Positions 16,879 through 23,761 of a stretch of DNA of 36,199 nucleotides are shown in pieces. The notes under the pieces are model-generated. The model was given only the letters and a program-made list of their open reading frames with translations. It made no database searches and was not told where the DNA came from. Positions within the stretch are counted from its first letter, which is position 1. Every line of letters starts with the position of its first letter. The position numbers were made by a program, and so were the translations under genes. This stretch comes from Gammaproteobacteria bacterium (GTDB lineage: Bacteria; Pseudomonadota; Gammaproteobacteria; GCA-001735895), in contig JAHEKJ010000028.1 in assembly GCA_024638385.1 (NCBI GenBank), forward strand, positions 1-36,199. Direction: 5' to 3'.

Positions 16879-17514
16879 ATGACGTCGCAGCGCACCCGCG
16901 ACCGCCTGATCGAGCGCCTGCGTCAACAGGGCATCCAGAACAGCCAGGTGCTCGACGTCCTGCGCCGCGTACCGCGCCACCTGTTTGTCGACGAAGCCCT
17001 GGCGCACCGCGCCTACGAGGACAATGCGTTGCCGATCGGTTACGGGCAGACGATTTCGCAGCCGTTCATCGTCGCGCTGATGTCGCAGCTGTCGCTCGGC
17101 GACGGCGCGGCCAACTCGGTGCTCGAAATCGGTACCGGTTGCGGCTACCAGACCGCCGTGCTGGCGAGCCTGTTTCCGCAGGTCTACAGCGTCGAGCGCA
17201 TCGAGGCGCTCTACCAGCAAGCCCGCCAGCGTCTTGCCGAGCTCGAAATCTACAACGTGCAGTTGCGCCATACCGACGGTAACGAGGGCTGGCCCAACCC
17301 CAGTTATCGCTTCGACCGGATTTTAATGACCGCTGCCTGCAGCGAAGTTCCGGAAGCCCTGCTAGCCCAGCTCGCGCCCGGCGGCAGCATGATCTTTCCG
17401 TTTGCCGACGGTGTCGAGCAAACGCTGACCCGGATCACGCGCGACGGCGACGAGTTGCTCGCCGAATCGCTCGAGAAGGTCGTATTCGTGCCGTTGTTGC
17501 CGGGACTCGCCTAG
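16879..17514 (+). CDS. pcm: Protein-L-isoaspartate O-methyltransferase Pcm
   Basis: Pcm repairs isoaspartyl damage by SAM-dependent methylation. The 211-residue form begins MTSQRTRDRLIERL, which matches the start in Pseudomonas Pcm, and has AAGGG seven bases before the ATG. Motif I is VLEIGTGCGYQTAVLA, preceded by the substrate loop PIGYGQTISQP. ILMTAACSEVP is the later SAM-fold motif. An upstream in-frame GTG at 16843 overlaps the surE stop (GTGA) and would add 12 residues, so a coupled longer form cannot be excluded. Confidence 0.95.
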   Translation: MTSQRTRDRLIERLRQQGIQNSQVLDVLRRVPRHLFVDEALAHRAYEDNALPIGYGQTISQPFIVALMSQLSLGDGAANSVLEIGTGCGYQTAVLASLFPQVYSVERIEALYQQARQRLAELEIYNVQLRHTDGNEGWPNPSYRFDRILMTAACSEVPEALLAQLAPGGSMIFPFADGVEQTLTRITRDGDELLAESLEKVVFVPLLPGLA

Positions 17515-18095
17515 TGCGAATGTTCGAATCTCTCTATCACGGCGTGATCCGCTTTTCGCGCCGGCAGGACGCCCCCTATTATCTGTCGCTGCTCAGTTTC
17601 GTCGAGTCTTTCATCCTGCCGTTTCCGCCCCCGGACGTGATGCTCGCGCCGATGGCGGTCGCGCAGCCGACTCGGGCCATGCGCTTCGCCGCGCTGACCC
17701 TCACGTTTTCGGTGCTCGGCGGGCTGGTCGGTTACCTGATCGGCGCGTTCCTGTTCGACCTTGCCGCGCCTTACATCGGCGCCTGGGGTTACCAGCCGGC
17801 CTTCGATACCGCGACCGGCTGGTTCGAGCAATGGGGATTCTGGGCGGTGATGGTGGCGGGCTTTTCGCCGGTGCCGTACAAGATCTTCACGATCGCGGCG
17901 GGCGTGCTGCAACTCGCATTGATCCCGTTCGTGCTGGCTTCGATCATCGGCCGCGGCGCGCGGTTCTTTCTCGTCGCGTGGTGCCTCGCGCGCTTCGGGC
18001 CGGCGATCGAGCGCAAGTTGATGCGCTACATCGAGCAGATCGGCTGGGCCATCGTCGGCGCGCTGCTGATCGCCATTGTCGTCTACTCGTTGTGA
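17514..18095 (+). CDS. YqaA-family inner-membrane protein (VTT/DedA-like)
   Basis: This 193-residue hydrophobic protein has about four to five membrane segments and the VTT/DedA-type pattern. FPPPDVMLAPMA occurs near residue 40 and GFSPVPYKIFTIAAG near 120, followed by GRGARFF. This is the YqaA family, which in Pseudomonas sits at the same place between pcm and nlpD. DedA-like proteins are linked to lipid scrambling or membrane homeostasis, but for YqaA this is inference. The GTG start shares one base with the pcm stop (TAGTG). An ATG at 17520 is an alternative. Confidence 0.88.
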   Translation: MRMFESLYHGVIRFSRRQDAPYYLSLLSFVESFILPFPPPDVMLAPMAVAQPTRAMRFAALTLTFSVLGGLVGYLIGAFLFDLAAPYIGAWGYQPAFDTATGWFEQWGFWAVMVAGFSPVPYKIFTIAAGVLQLALIPFVLASIIGRGARFFLVAWCLARFGPAIERKLMRYIEQIGWAIVGALLIAIVVYSL

Positions 18096-18814
18096 GCGCG
18101 ACGGGACGCCGCATTCGCAGACTGTGCACGCTGCTGCTCGTGCCGCTGCTCGTCGCCGCCTGCGTGACGATCAATCCGCCGACCAAGGTCTACCGCGGCC
18201 CCGGCTGGTACACGGTCAAGCCGAGCGATACGCTCTACTCGATCGCGTGGCGCTACGGTCTCGACTACAAGGAGCTGGCGCGCTGGAACGGCGTCGACGT
18301 CGCCGCGCCGATCTATCCCGGTCAGCGCTTGCGCCTGGTCAGGCCTGCCGGCAGCGTGACCGCGACGACCGCCCCGTCGCCGCCGCCGGCCGCTGCCACG
18401 GGGGCCGGCGGCGCGACCACCCGGTCCGGAGCGCAGGACGCCGATCCGGCACGCTGGTTGTGGCCGACCGGCGGCCGACTGCTCAGCACCTTCCTGGCTT
18501 CGGATATCGGTCGTCGGGGTATCGACATCGGCGGTACGCTCGGCCAGGACGTGCGCGCGGTAGCCGACGGGCGAGTGGTCTATAGTGGCAATGGTTTGGC
18601 CGGTTATGGTAATCTGATCATTATCAAGCATAGCGATATTTATCTCAGCGCCTATGCCCATTGTCAGGAACGTCTGGTGCAGGAAGGCAACACGGTGAAG
18701 GCTGGCACGGTCGTTGCCAGGATGGGCCAGAAAGACGAAACGGCGAAGCTGTATTTCGAAATCAGGCGGAATGGCAAGCCCGTAGATCCACTGAAGTATT
18801 TACCCAAGCGATGA
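18092..18814 (+). CDS. nlpD: NlpD, LysM/LytM lipoprotein activator of cell-wall amidase
   Basis: This 240-residue lipoprotein has a basic N-terminus, a hydrophobic stretch and the lipobox LVAAC (lipidated C24). One LysM peptidoglycan-binding domain (about 38-86) starts WYTVKPSDTLYSIAWRYG. A Pro/Ala/Thr linker and a LytM domain (about 145-235) follow. The LytM zinc ligands are lost: the usual HxxxD is RGIDIGG and the final HxH is replaced by LYFEI. This is the hallmark of non-catalytic NlpD/EnvC activators of the AmiC class of septal amidases. The GTG start overlaps the previous stop (GTGA). rpoS follows 12 bases later. Confidence 0.95.
   Translation: MSATGRRIRRLCTLLLVPLLVAACVTINPPTKVYRGPGWYTVKPSDTLYSIAWRYGLDYKELARWNGVDVAAPIYPGQRLRLVRPAGSVTATTAPSPPPAAATGAGGATTRSGAQDADPARWLWPTGGRLLSTFLASDIGRRGIDIGGTLGQDVRAVADGRVVYSGNGLAGYGNLIIIKHSDIYLSAYAHCQERLVQEGNTVKAGTVVARMGQKDETAKLYFEIRRNGKPVDPLKYLPKR
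18570..18660 (+). promoter_or_regulatory. AT-rich patch inside nlpD, candidate site of an internal rpoS promoter
   Basis: The stretch 18570-18660 is much richer in A and T than the rest of nlpD. In E. coli the main rpoS promoter lies inside nlpD, so this is the natural place to look. I could not find a clean pair of -35 and -10 boxes with normal spacing, so this is a pointer, not a promoter call. Confidence 0.25.
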
Positions 18815-18826
18815 AGGAACCCCTGG

Positions 18827-19924
18827 ATGGCAAAGTCTAACGATACGACGTTGATCGAAGACACCGAAATACCCGCGGAAGACCTCGTCGAGGACTTGCT
18901 TGACGAAGAGGAAACCACCGCCATCGAAGTCAGCGATGACGACAGCGATACCGATAGCGACGACGGCGACGCGCATGCCGTAATCGCCGAGGATAGCGAC
19001 GACGACGAGGATGACGAAATAACCCAGGCGCAGAAGTTCATCGAGCGTCGCAAGGAAGCCGACCGCCGCAAGGTCACGTCCCGCCGGGCGTCGGATGCCG
19101 ACCCGACGCGGCTGTACCTTAAAGAGATCGAAGTCTCGCCGCTGTTGACCGCGGAAGAAGAAGTCTATTATTCGCGTCTCGCGCTGAAGGGCGATACCGC
19201 CGCGCGCGACAAGATGATCGAATGCAACCTGCGCCTCGTGGTCAAGATCGCGCGCCGCTACATGAACCGCGGGCTCGCGCTGCTCGACCTGATCGAGGAA
19301 GGCAATCTCGGCCTCATCCGCGCGGTCGAGAAGTTCGATCCCGAACGCGGCTTCCGCTTCTCGACCTACGCGACCTGGTGGATCCGTCAGACCATCGAGC
19401 GCGGGCTGATGAACCAGACGCGCACGATCCGACTGCCTATTCACGTCATCAAGGAGCTCAACACCTACCTGCGCGCGGCGCGCAAGCTGACCCAGGAACT
19501 GAACCGCGAGGCGACCGCCGAAGACGTTGCCAGGCTGCTGAAAAAACCGGTCAAGGATGTCGAAAAGATGTTCAAGCTGGCCGATCGCGTGTCGTCGTTC
19601 GACATCCCGATGGGCGGCGACGGCGAGCGGCCGCTGCTCGACGTCATCCCCGACGACAGCAACGCCGACCCGTCGAGCATCCTGCAGGACGAGACCGTAA
19701 TTCAGCATCTCGACAACTGGCTCGACGAACTCGACGAGAAGCAGCGCGACGTGGTCGTGCGTCGCTTCGGCCTGCGCAACCATCCGCGCGGCACGCTCGA
19801 GGAGGTCGGGCTCGAGCTCGGCGTGACCCGCGAGCGCGTGCGCCAGATCCAGATGGACGCGCTGCGCAAGCTTCGCCGCATCCTCGAGCACAGTGGCTAC
19901 TCGCGCGAAAACATAATCGAGTAG
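18827..19924 (+). CDS. rpoS: RNA polymerase sigma factor RpoS
   Basis: This is a 365-residue stationary-phase/stress sigma factor. Region 1.2 is [21 protein letters not shown] (about 92-112). Region 2 includes [27 protein letters not shown] and [20 protein letters not shown]. Region 4 has the helix-turn-helix [21 protein letters not shown]. The N-terminus (1-66) is extremely acidic, with Asp/Glu runs, followed by a basic [14 protein letters not shown] stretch. Both are longer than in the 330-residue E. coli protein. AAGGAA sits seven bases before the ATG. Transcription can come from the nlpD operon or from a promoter within nlpD. The gene is followed by a strong palindromic element. Confidence 0.97.
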   Translation: MAKSNDTTLIEDTEIPAEDLVEDLLDEEETTAIEVSDDDSDTDSDDGDAHAVIAEDSDDDEDDEITQAQKFIERRKEADRRKVTSRRASDADPTRLYLKEIEVSPLLTAEEEVYYSRLALKGDTAARDKMIECNLRLVVKIARRYMNRGLALLDLIEEGNLGLIRAVEKFDPERGFRFSTYATWWIRQTIERGLMNQTRTIRLPIHVIKELNTYLRAARKLTQELNREATAEDVARLLKKPVKDVEKMFKLADRVSSFDIPMGGDGERPLLDVIPDDSNADPSSILQDETVIQHLDNWLDELDEKQRDVVVRRFGLRNHPRGTLEEVGLELGVTRERVRQIQMDALRKLRRILEHSGYSRENIIE

Positions 19925-19934
19925 TTAATCGAAG

Positions 19935-19956
19935 CCCCGTTCGTGCACGATCGGGG
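19935..19956 (+). terminator. Hairpin just after rpoS, possible terminator
   Basis: CCCCG (19935-19939) pairs with CGGGG (19952-19956), and the palindrome TCGTGCACGA (19941-19950) lies between them. This gives a two-part stem with a T-T mismatch, 11 bases after the rpoS stop. There is no U-run after it, so it may be only part of the BIME-like structure that begins at 19953. Confidence 0.3.
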
Positions 19957-20227
19957 ACAGACCAATAATTGCCTCATTAACCCGACGCTCGCGCGAGCGC
20001 AAAGCAATTATTGCTCTGTCCCCCTTGCCACAGCGAATGCAGCCCCGCCGCCGGGCGAGCAACGGGGTTTCACTGATCTGCTGCGTAGACGCCGCACGAG
20101 CGGGGTGCCGTTAGGCAAATCGTGCAAGAACCTGGCTGCATTCGCTGGCTTCGTGGGGGACAGAGCAGAAATGGCCTCGCGTGCGCGGAAGGCCGCAAGA
20201 TCGTCATGCCATTTCTGGTCTGTCCCC
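19953..20227. repeat. BIME-like double palindrome between rpoS and the DUF498 gene
   Basis: Unit 1 has arms GGGGACAGACCAATAATTGC (19953-19972) and GCAATTATTGCTCTGTCCCC (20004-20023), with an inner perfect palindrome CGCTCGCGCGAGCG (19986-19999). Unit 2 has arms GGGGACAGAGCAGAAATGGC (20156-20175) and GCCATTTCTGGTCTGTCCCC (20208-20227). The two units face each other: the outer ends share GGGGACAGACCA and the inner ends share GGGGACAGAGCA. Around the centre, CAGCGAATGCAGCC (20031-20044) is mirrored exactly at 20134-20147. The convergent intergenic position and paired inverted hairpins match the known BIME/REP layout. The stretch 19925-20250 otherwise holds no credible gene. Confidence 0.8.
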
Positions 20228-20250
20228 GATCTTGCGGTCTCGTCTTATTG

Positions 20251-20631
20251 CTAGCTTTCCGGATCCAGAATGATCGCGGCGACGACCGCGCGGTCCTCGG
20301 CAACCAGAATATTGAAGGTCCGGCAGAGCGCGCCATTGTCCATGACCTCGAGACCGATACCGCGTTCGCCGAAGTGCGCGAATATCTTCGCGTCGGGAAA
20401 ACGCTGACGCTCGCCGGTGCCGAGCAGGACGACCGCCGGTTGCTGTTCGAGAATCGGCTGCAGGCTGTCGACATCGAGCTGGGCGAGCGATTTCACCGGC
20501 CACGGGCAGTTCAGACGATCGGCCGACAGCAGCAGGCTTTGCCGATAAACCTGCCCGCTGACCGTGATGGTTGCGGCGCTGTAGGCGGTAATGCGGTAAC
20601 GGCTGGTGGCGATGTCTTCGGCGAGCGGCAT
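20251..20631 (-). CDS. Mth938/DUF498-domain protein
   Basis: This 126-residue single-domain protein belongs to the Mth938-like (DUF498, NDUFAF3-related) family. Typical elements are the N-terminal beta strands ending ITVSGQVYRQSLLL, the WPV segment, the PAVVLLGTGERQRFPD loop, and the C-terminal GLEVMDNGALCRTFNILVAE strand-helix. Bacterial members are small soluble proteins of unknown function; the mitochondrial relative is a complex I assembly factor. It is divergent from hom and convergent to rpoS. The ATG lacks a Shine-Dalgarno and lies seven bases after a -10-like box. Confidence 0.88.
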   Translation of the reverse strand: MPLAEDIATSRYRITAYSAATITVSGQVYRQSLLLSADRLNCPWPVKSLAQLDVDSLQPILEQQPAVVLLGTGERQRFPDAKIFAHFGERGIGLEVMDNGALCRTFNILVAEDRAVVAAIILDPES

Positions 20632-20638
20632 GAGCGGC

Positions 20639-20667
20639 AGGATAGTTTAATTGCGACGGCCGATCAA
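20639..20667 (-). promoter_or_regulatory. Putative promoter of the DUF498 gene, close to the start codon
   Basis: On the minus strand TTGATC (20662-20667) and TATCCT (20639-20644) have a 17-bp spacer. The -10 ends seven bases before the ATG at 20631, so transcription would begin at or within one or two bases of the start codon. Both boxes match four of six consensus bases. Confidence 0.4.
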
Positions 20668-20695
20668 ACCGGTCGCGCGGCGCCCGGGGACGCGG

Positions 20696-20724
20696 TTGAC
20701 AGTGGCTGGGACATTGCATAATGT
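20696..20724 (+). promoter_or_regulatory. Strong sigma-70-type promoter of hom
   Basis: A perfect TTGACA (20696-20701) and TAATGT (20719-20724) are separated by 17 bases. Transcription should start near 20731. The ATG at 20721 lies inside the -10 box and so cannot be the hom start. This supports the TTG at 20766, which has GGGAGGT at 20755-20761. Confidence 0.75.
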
Positions 20725-20765
20725 GGCGCGCTGGTCGGCTCACGGCCGAGGCACGGGAGGTAGAT

Positions 20766-22082
20766 TTGAAACCGGTCAAACTGGGTTTGTTGGGCGTGGG
20801 CACGGTCGGCGCCAGTACCGCGCTGGTGTTGAAGAACAACGCCGCCGAAATCGCGCGCCGCGCAGGTCGCCAAATCCAGATCATCCAGGCCGCGCGCCGG
20901 TCTCCCGCCAGCGGCATGCCCGACGGTTGCGGCGACATCAGCCTGACCGGCGATCCCTTCGAGGTCGTCGACAATCCCGAGATCGACGTCGTCATCGAGC
21001 TCATCGGCGGTTACCAACCGGCGCGCGAGCTGGTCCTGCGCGCGATCGAGCTCGGCAAGCACGTCGTCACCGCGAACAAAGCGCTGATCGCGCTCCACGG
21101 CAACGAGATTTTCGCCGCCGCCCAGGAAAAGGGCGTCAACGTCGTGTTCGAGGCCGCGGTCGCCGGCGGCATCCCGATCATCAAGTCGATCCGCGAGGGT
21201 CTTGCCGGCAACCACATCGAGTGGCTGGCCGGTATCATCAACGGCACCGGCAATTTCATTCTGACCGAAATGCGTGACAAGGGACGCGATTTCGATGACG
21301 TGCTGCGCGAAGCCCAGGCGCTCGGCTACGCCGAGGCCGACCCGACCTTCGACGTCGAGGGCATCGACGCCGCGCACAAGCTCTGCATCCTGTCGTCGAT
21401 CGCGTTCGGCATTCCGCTGCAATTCGACGCGGTCTACACCGAGGGCATCGCGGGCATCTCGACCGAGGACGTGGTGTATGCCGGCGAACTCGGCTATCGC
21501 ATCAAGCATCTCGGCGTCGCGCGGCGTACCGGGCAGGGCATCGAGATGCGCGTGCACCCGACGCTGATCCCGGAAAAACGCCTGATCGCGAACGTCGACG
21601 GCGTCATGAACGCGGTGCTGGTGCAGGCCGACAAGCTCGGCCCGTCGCTGTATTACGGCGCCGGGGCCGGCGCCGATCCGACCGCGTCGGCGGTGGTCGC
21701 CGACATCATCGACGTCGCGCGCACGATTACGACCGACGCGCAGAACCGGGTGCCGCACCTGGCCTTCCAGCCCGACCAGATCGTCGACATCCCGATCCTG
21801 CCGATCACCGAGGTGCACACGGCCTATTACCTGCGCATGCGCGTCGACGACCGGCCCGGCGTCATGGCCGAGATCACGCGCATCATGGGCGACCAGCACA
21901 TCTCGATCGAGGCGATTTTGCAAAAGGAGCCCGAGACCGGCGTCACTCGCGCGACAATCATCATGCTGACGCAGAAAATCCGCGAGCAGCAAATGGTCGA
22001 GGCGATCGACGCGATCGCCCGCCTCGACGTCGTCCACGGCGACGTGCATCGCATTCGCGTCGAAACCCTCGATGGCGACTGA
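20766..22082 (+). CDS. hom: Homoserine dehydrogenase
   Basis: Hom reduces aspartate semialdehyde to homoserine on the threonine/methionine branch. The 438-residue protein has an N-terminal NAD(P)-binding fold (LGLLGVGTVG, G10-G15), the catalytic-domain loop TANKALI with K105, and GIINGTGNFILTEM. ADPTFDVEGIDAAHK follows in the catalytic region. A C-terminal ACT domain (about 355-438, starting YYLRMRVDDRPGVMAEI) is the expected allosteric site for threonine. Start choice: TTG with an excellent GGGAGGT site, located after the promoter. This is a stand-alone hom, not fused to aspartokinase. thrC is nearby but on the opposite strand. Confidence 0.96.
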   Translation: MKPVKLGLLGVGTVGASTALVLKNNAAEIARRAGRQIQIIQAARRSPASGMPDGCGDISLTGDPFEVVDNPEIDVVIELIGGYQPARELVLRAIELGKHVVTANKALIALHGNEIFAAAQEKGVNVVFEAAVAGGIPIIKSIREGLAGNHIEWLAGIINGTGNFILTEMRDKGRDFDDVLREAQALGYAEADPTFDVEGIDAAHKLCILSSIAFGIPLQFDAVYTEGIAGISTEDVVYAGELGYRIKHLGVARRTGQGIEMRVHPTLIPEKRLIANVDGVMNAVLVQADKLGPSLYYGAGAGADPTASAVVADIIDVARTITTDAQNRVPHLAFQPDQIVDIPILPITEVHTAYYLRMRVDDRPGVMAEITRIMGDQHISIEAILQKEPETGVTRATIIMLTQKIREQQMVEAIDAIARLDVVHGDVHRIRVETLDGD

Positions 22083-22542
22083 GCCCGGCACGGTCGCGCT
22101 GGATCTCCCGATCACGCCGCTGCGGCCAGCCGATCTGCCGGCGCTGGAGGACTTGCTGCGCGCGCACGGCCTGCCGGCCGACGATTGCCGCGAGCAGCTC
22201 GCCCACTTCCAGGCCATTTACGACGACGATCGACTAGTTGCAGCCGGCGGGCTCGAACCGGCCGGCGACGCCGCGCTGCTGCGCTCGATCGTGGTCGTGC
22301 CGGAGCGACGCTCGCACGGGCTCGGCCGCCGGCTGACCGAATACCTGCTGGCGCAAGCCCGCGCCGACGGCGCCGGCACGATTTATCTATTGACCGAGTC
22401 CGCGGCGGACTACTTCGTCCGTCTCGGCTTCGCGCCGACGCCACGCGACGCGGTGCCGCCGGCCATTGCCGCGACCCGGCAATTCGCCAGCCTCTGTCCC
22501 GACACGGCGGTTTGCCTGGCGCTGCAGCTGGACACGAATTGA
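22072..22542 (+). CDS. GNAT N-acetyltransferase, ArsN2-like
   Basis: This 156-residue GNAT enzyme has motif A LLRSIVVVPERRSHGLGRRL, which contains the R/Q-x-x-G-x-G/A acetyl-CoA loop (here RSHGLG). The pattern LRPADLPALEDLLRAHGLPADD at the start, YLLTESAADYFVRLGFAPTPRD, and the late TRQFASLCPDTAVCL closely match the ArsN2-type family linked to arsenic resistance. There are no arsenic genes around, so the substrate is open. It starts 11 bases inside the end of hom and its stop overlaps the TTG of the MFS gene, so the three probably form one operon. Confidence 0.85.
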   Translation: MATEPGTVALDLPITPLRPADLPALEDLLRAHGLPADDCREQLAHFQAIYDDDRLVAAGGLEPAGDAALLRSIVVVPERRSHGLGRRLTEYLLAQARADGAGTIYLLTESAADYFVRLGFAPTPRDAVPPAIAATRQFASLCPDTAVCLALQLDTN

Positions 22543-23759
22543 GCGCGGACGCGCGCTGCCCGCCGGGCCCCGGCTTCGTCGAATTCGTCTTTTTAATGGC
22601 GTTGATCATCTCGCTGATCGCATTGTCGATCGACGCGATGCTGCCGGCGCTGCCGGCGATCGTCAGCGACCTCGACGTCGCTCGCGTCAACGATGGCCAG
22701 TATGTCATCACGATGCTGTTTGCCGGCATGGGCCTCGGGCAGATTCTGTTCGGGCCGCTGTCGGATGCCGTCGGCCGACGCGCGTCGATGCTGCTCGGCT
22801 TCGTCATCTTCGCGGTCGGCTGCGTTTTCGCGCTGACCGCAACCAGCTTCGCAACGATGCTGCTGGGCCGCTTCCTGCAAGGTCTCGGCGCGTCCGGGCC
22901 GCGCATCATCACGATCGCGCTGGTGCGTGATATTTACAAGGGACGCGAGATGGCGCGGGTCATGTCGTTCATCATGACCATCTTCATCCTGGTGCCGGTG
23001 CTCGCGCCGGCGCTCGGCCAGTTGATTATCGCTTTCGTGAGCTGGCGCTACATCTTCGGCCTGTTCCTGCTGCTGGTACTCGTCGTCGCACCATGGTTTT
23101 ACCTGCGTCAGCCCGAGACGCTGCCGCCGGAACGCCGTAGTTCGATGTCGCCGCCGCGGCTGCTGATCGATACCGCCGCGATCCTGCGAATCCGGGTAAC
23201 CCTCGGCTATACCCTGACGATGGGCTGCATCTTCGGCGCGTTCATCGCCTATCTGAGTACCTCGCAGCAAATCTTCCAGGTACAGTACGGTCTCGGCGCG
23301 CTGTTCCCGCTTTACTTCGGAATTCTCGCCTGTGCGATCGGCGGCGCATCGCTCGTCAATGCGCGGCTGGTCATGCGCTTCGGCATGCGGCGCCTGTCGC
23401 GAATCGCGCTGGTTTCGATTTGCGGGCTGTCGCTTGCGGCCTACGCGATCGCGAAGCCGTACGCGGGCCACCCGCCGCTGGCCCTGCTGATGGCCTACCT
23501 GCTGCCGCTGTTCTTCTGCTTCGGCATACTCTTCGGCAATCTGAACGCGCTCGCGATGGAGCCGCTCGGCCACGTCGCCGGCCTCGGTTCGGCCGTCGTC
23601 GGGACGATATCGACGCTGCTCTCGGTGGCGTTCGGCGTCGTCGCCGCCGACGCTTACGACAATACCGTGCTGCCGCTGATCATCGGCTTCGGTTTGCTCG
23701 GCTTCGGCGGGCTCCTGATCGCGCTCTGGACCGAGCACGGCGCGCCGGCCGAGGCCTGA
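22539..23759 (+). CDS. MFS drug-resistance exporter, Bcr/CflA type
   Basis: This 406-residue transporter has 12 predicted membrane segments. The signature between segments 2 and 3 is GPLSDAVGRRASML. The fourth segment GRFLQGLGASGPRIITIALVRD has the antiporter motif C region common to Bcr/CflA drug:H+ exporters. I placed the start at TTG 22539 because it overlaps the previous stop (TTGA) and gives the usual family length; the upstream frame runs through the acetyltransferase gene. The exported compound is unknown. It ends two bases from the convergent thrC stop. Confidence 0.88.
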   Translation: MSADARCPPGPGFVEFVFLMALIISLIALSIDAMLPALPAIVSDLDVARVNDGQYVITMLFAGMGLGQILFGPLSDAVGRRASMLLGFVIFAVGCVFALTATSFATMLLGRFLQGLGASGPRIITIALVRDIYKGREMARVMSFIMTIFILVPVLAPALGQLIIAFVSWRYIFGLFLLLVLVVAPWFYLRQPETLPPERRSSMSPPRLLIDTAAILRIRVTLGYTLTMGCIFGAFIAYLSTSQQIFQVQYGLGALFPLYFGILACAIGGASLVNARLVMRFGMRRLSRIALVSICGLSLAAYAIAKPYAGHPPLALLMAYLLPLFFCFGILFGNLNALAMEPLGHVAGLGSAVVGTISTLLSVAFGVVAADAYDNTVLPLIIGFGLLGFGGLLIALWTEHGAPAEA

Positions 23760-23761
23760 GT

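Noticed and set aside
18092-18814. NlpD as an active LytM endopeptidase
   Set aside because: The zinc ligands are missing (RGID and LYFE replace HxxxD and HxH), so it fits an amidase activator instead.
19943-20254. A 103-codon plus-strand frame across the double palindrome
   Set aside because: It is made up almost wholly of the repeat arms and has no ribosome site, so it is chance reading of the palindromic element.
20664-22217. A 517-codon minus-strand frame over hom
   Set aside because: It is antisense to a clear homoserine dehydrogenase and looks like compositional shadow.
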